Assembly (NCBI GenBank): GCA_016183235.1 | Contig: JACPFA010000008.1 | Coordinates: 1 to 63,467, forward strand | Source of the DNA: Deltaproteobacteria bacterium | GTDB taxonomy: Bacteria > UBA10199 > DSSB01 > JACPFA01 | Reading direction: 5' to 3' | Length of the DNA stretch: 63,467 bases | Shown: in pieces, positions 61,002 through 63,467 of the stretch | Position numbering within the stretch: position 1 is the first letter of the stretch | Layout: the number at the start of each line of letters is the position of its first letter | Notes under the pieces: generated by a model | Seen by the model: the letters and a program-made list of their open reading frames with translations, nothing else | The model's database searches: none | Told to the model about the DNA's origin: nothing | Made by a program: the position numbers and the translations under genes

Positions 61002-62215
61002 CCTAATTCAATGAGTGCGTTGGGATTGTCGACATCGGGTTCAGTAGAAGGAGTGCCTTTGCCTTGGGTATCGAAATAGGTTTCTTCTTCCGGTTCAATC
61101 GAAGGTTTAGGTGAAGATTTTACTGGAATGGCATCTGAGATAGCAGGGGACTTGTCAGTAGTGGATGGGTTTTCCAAGCTAGTTTCGGCTAACTTATTGG
61201 GTACAGTACTTTCAGTATAGAGTGTAGCATTCGAAAAGATACTGGTGTTAGCCCGCGAGTCATGACTAATGGCCACGACTTTAGATTGGCCTGGGATTAA
61301 GCTGCTCCAGCTCCCTGAAGTTACAAATTTCCCGGTGGCATTAGCCTGAGTTTCGCTAAGCTTTTGTGCAATATGTTGATCGTTTTTGCCCACTAAGTAT
61401 AACTCTACCTTGGCGAGTGGGCTCACCCTCCCTTCTAAACTAAAGCTCTCAGAATTTTTTTGGAATTTTTCAATTTTGGGGATGATGGCACTATAAGCGC
61501 TTGAATCATGGATCGGCAGCCCACGATTTTCAGCAAATAAATTATGAGAAATTTTGTTTTGAGACCCTGCGCTAGACTGAAGCAAAATAGCACCTTTTTG
61601 GTTAGCAATCAATTCGTTGTTTACAATCGAATTTTCACTAGCCCCATCTTCTAATAAAATACCGATGCCGCTATTGGTCTTGGGGGTACCATAATAACTG
61701 ACGTGAGTTTCTTTGTAGCTGCCTGGCAGATAACCAATAATGTTATGTTGAATCGTATTGTGATGCCCATGTAGCGCCAGGGCTGCTTTATCAAAACCTG
61801 TCAAATGGCAATTTTGAATGGTGGCGCGATTTCCGGTTACGACTAAACCTGAACTATCAATTAATTCTGAGCCATCGATCAAAACTTTACGATCTTTTAA
61901 TTGGCAATCGAGTGTAATGAGCGAGGCTTCAATTTCAGGGAGAGGAAACTTGAGCACAATGCGATGTACATGGTCAGCAAATTGAATGGAAACAAGTTTG
62001 AAAGGATTTTGATTACGTAAGGTATTAACTGCTAATAAAACCGTTCGCAAGGTGCCAGGTTTAAAACCATCGTCTTCGCTTGTTACTGTAAGGGTTTCTT
62101 TGGTGAAGAAACCATCGTAGTAAGTGGATTGAGGCCCCTGGGTATTAGGCTCGGCGTAGACGACCGAACCCATCAACCACAAACCTAAAAATATCCAAAA
62201 ATGCTTTACCTTCAT
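60995..62215 (-). CDS. Secreted right-handed beta-helix protein (NosD-like)
   Basis: 406 residues with a signal peptide (about 1-22, ending VYA before EP). Repeated PbH1-like strands suggest a right-handed beta helix (about 95-220): VVTGNRATIQNCHLTGFDKA, HGHHNTIQHNIIGYL and GAILLQSSAGSQNKISHNLF. A beta-sandwich-like part follows, then a Pro/Glu/Ser-rich tail. Such folds are common in surface carbohydrate-binding or modifying proteins; no catalytic set is evident. Its stop lies in the arm of the long inverted repeat. Confidence 0.7.
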   Translation of the reverse strand: MKVKHFWIFLGLWLMGSVVYAEPNTQGPQSTYYDGFFTKETLTVTSEDDGFKPGTLRTVLLAVNTLRNQNPFKLVSIQFADHVHRIVLKFPLPEIEASLITLDCQLKDRKVLIDGSELIDSSGLVVTGNRATIQNCHLTGFDKAALALHGHHNTIQHNIIGYLPGSYKETHVSYYGTPKTNSGIGILLEDGASENSIVNNELIANQKGAILLQSSAGSQNKISHNLFAENRGLPIHDSSAYSAIIPKIEKFQKNSESFSLEGRVSPLAKVELYLVGKNDQHIAQKLSETQANATGKFVTSGSWSSLIPGQSKVVAISHDSRANTSIFSNATLYTESTVPNKLAETSLENPSTTDKSPAISDAIPVKSSPKPSIEPEEETYFDTQGKGTPSTEPDVDNPNALIELGN

Positions 62216-62318
62216 AAGGCCTTCCCAAACTGTGCTTATAAAGTTATCGGCTAAAATGTAAATAAGTTTCTTCTTTATTAGGTTAGAAAATTTAATGATT
62301 TTGATTAGTTATATGGTC

Positions 62319-63242
62319 TTAGGCCAAGAGGGAGGGCCTATTTTCTTTATCTTTCTGCAGGGCCAAAGGCTCCAGGCTGCGCTTAAGCCGGCGTAAAACT
62401 TCTTCAGCTAGTTCTTGGTAATTATTGGCACCCGTACTACTGGGTTCAGTATCAAAAATAGGTTTGCCTTCAAGTTGTGCCTTGTTGAGGGCGGTGTTAA
62501 CAGCAATTTGAGTTTTTAAGACTTTACCCCGAAAATAATTTCTCATGTTTTCTTCAATCACTTGATTCATATTAGTATTGCGACCGTCAACCCGAGTGAA
62601 GAGCACACCCAAAATTTTTAAGTGTTTGTTAAGTCTTTCATTAACGGTCTCTAAGGTTTCGATGAGATCATTAACCCCTTCAAAGGCCAACACACTCATT
62701 TCGCAAGGGACTAGACAATAGTCAGAGGTAACCAGTGCATTGATGGTTAAATTGCCCAAATTGGGTGGACAATCAAAAATAATAAAATCGTAAAGGGTTT
62801 TAGCTGTTTTTGCAGCATGAGAGAGCAAAAATTCTTTTCCGATCTTGCTAGCCAGCACACCTTCAGATTCATAGAGGGCCTTATCGCCAGGGGTGATGTT
62901 GAAGCTAGGTTTTTCGGTTTGAATGACCCCATCCATTAGGTTTCCCTTTTTGGAAGATAAAATCGTGGAAAGGGGGAGATATTCAACTCCTTCTGGGATC
63001 ATGGCCCCAATGGATTTTTCCACATGGCCTTGGGGATCTAGGTCAACCACGAGAACTCGTTTGTTATGAAATTTAACCAAGGCAGCACTTAAGTTAACAG
63101 CGGTCGTGGTTTTACCCACGCCACCTTTTTGTGAACAGATGGCAATGCTGATAGCTCGCCGATCACCCTTTTCATAATGGGCGTATTTGCTCGACGTTTC
63201 AATGGTGATCAATTCTTTTATCTTGTCCGTTAACAAGGACAT
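62319..63242 (-). CDS. parA: ParA-family ATPase
   Basis: 307 residues of the ParA/Soj type. The deviant Walker A is CSQKGGVGKTTTAVN (about 36-50), then VLVVDLDPQGH (A') and IIFDCPPNLGNLT (Walker B). ParA proteins move DNA or other cargo on the nucleoid. The N-terminus is about 30 residues longer than minimal Soj. No parB or parS site is nearby, so the cargo is uncertain; chromosomal or accessory roles are both possible. GGGGTG lies about 5 bases before the ATG. Confidence 0.85.
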   Translation of the reverse strand: MSLLTDKIKELITIETSSKYAHYEKGDRRAISIAICSQKGGVGKTTTAVNLSAALVKFHNKRVLVVDLDPQGHVEKSIGAMIPEGVEYLPLSTILSSKKGNLMDGVIQTEKPSFNITPGDKALYESEGVLASKIGKEFLLSHAAKTAKTLYDFIIFDCPPNLGNLTINALVTSDYCLVPCEMSVLAFEGVNDLIETLETVNERLNKHLKILGVLFTRVDGRNTNMNQVIEENMRNYFRGKVLKTQIAVNTALNKAQLEGKPIFDTEPSSTGANNYQELAEEVLRRLKRSLEPLALQKDKENRPSLLA

Positions 63243-63324
63243 TTAACACCCCAATCTGAAAGGAAAGATTTAAGCCTTGCATACTTTAGATACAAAGCCT
63301 ATTTTTATCAACAAAAATATGTAA

Positions 63325-63380
63325 TGTGTCATCTAAAAATTAAAAATGCACTAGTTTAAAGATTAAAAGTGCACTTTAAG
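63325..63380. repeat. Direct repeats at a possible insertion-sequence end
   Basis: ATTAAAAATGCACT (63339-63352) and ATTAAAAGTGCACT (63362-63375) are direct repeats 23 bp apart, with TGTGTCATC just before. Such repeated sites just upstream of a transposase-like gene start are typical of insertion-sequence ends. The other end is outside the window. Confidence 0.45.
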
Positions 63381-63403
63381 GGGTCTCAAAAAAAGGAGGC
63401 CCT

Positions 63404-63467
63404 ATGGCAGAACAATTACATAAAAGGTTTTCGAGTAAAGAAGTAATGGAAGTTTTTGAGAAGTACA
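63404..63467 (+). CDS. Start of an unidentified protein, possibly a transposase (partial)
   Basis: The first 21 codons (MAEQLHKRFSSKEVMEVFEK and Tyr) are in the window. AAGGAGG lies 5 bases before the ATG, a very strong ribosome site. The N-terminus resembles integrase-core transposases of the IS481/ISNCY kind that begin in a similar way, but 21 residues are too few for certainty. The direct repeats upstream support a mobile element. Confidence 0.5.
   Translation, partial: MAEQLHKRFSSKEVMEVFEKY

Noticed and set aside
60757-61014. 85-codon plus-strand frame between hisS and the beta-helix gene
   Set aside because: It lies entirely in the long inverted repeat and REP copies; its translation is repeat sequence with no protein-like features.

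Overview
The window reads as a chromosome segment of a Gram-negative, moderately AT-rich bacterium. Outer-membrane biogenesis genes (lolCDE, bamA, skp), peptidoglycan and translation genes, and menaquinone synthesis by the futalosine route with UbiD/UbiX/UbiA-type late steps fit a deltaproteobacterium-like lineage. That placement is inference from gene content only. No rRNA, tRNA or CRISPR array was recognised.

Layout. 1-760: right end of an IS66-family element inserted in a DUF1016/YhcG nuclease gene, leaving its 3' half. 890-14340: a plus-strand housekeeping run (murJ, lysS, lolC, lolE, lolD, bamA, skp, a Trm112-FHA fusion, yicC, gmk, rel). 14390-17240: a rearranged accessory island with two copies of a small Cys-rich secreted protein, a truncated IS1634-type transposase and two incomplete rpmB pieces. 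17310-19700: an AbiE-type toxin-antitoxin pair plus a third, HEPN-like gene. 19720-23310: oppA-oppB-oppC with a shortened EVE-domain gene. 24280-32370: a minus-strand menaquinone cluster (mqnA, mqnC, mqnX, ubiD-, ubiE-, ubiX- and ubiA-like genes). 32390-41880: mixed metabolism, periplasmic proteins and uvrC. 41940-47670: more accessory modules (a second AbiE pair with a frameshifted toxin, an orphan Phd-type antitoxin, a wHTH/nucleotidyltransferase pair) around ilvE and mtnA. 47850-51360: gatC-gatA-gatB. 51420-60760: pilD, then the shikimate genes aroC, a fused aroK-aroB and aroQ, then hisS. 60995-63467: a beta-helix protein, parA and the start of a probable insertion sequence.

The strongest unexplained signal is in the spaces between genes. 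At least five long inverted repeats (about 180-250 bp) have perfect or near-perfect outer arms of 27-50 bp. Each arm pair is unique to its locus and often runs into the flanking stop or start codon, while the inner cores are shared between loci (34958-35195 with 44314-44519; 30407-30584 with 47749-47855). REP-like palindromes lie inside or beside several of them, and one REP-like palindrome supplies the last codons of mqnX. Shared cores with locus-specific arms suggest that palindromes grow outward in place after a core arrives, for example by template switching.

The second candidate is the three-gene AbiEi-AbiEii-HEPN-like operon with a perfect palindromic operator. Two other nucleotidyltransferase-type modules in the window also carry palindromes at their promoters.
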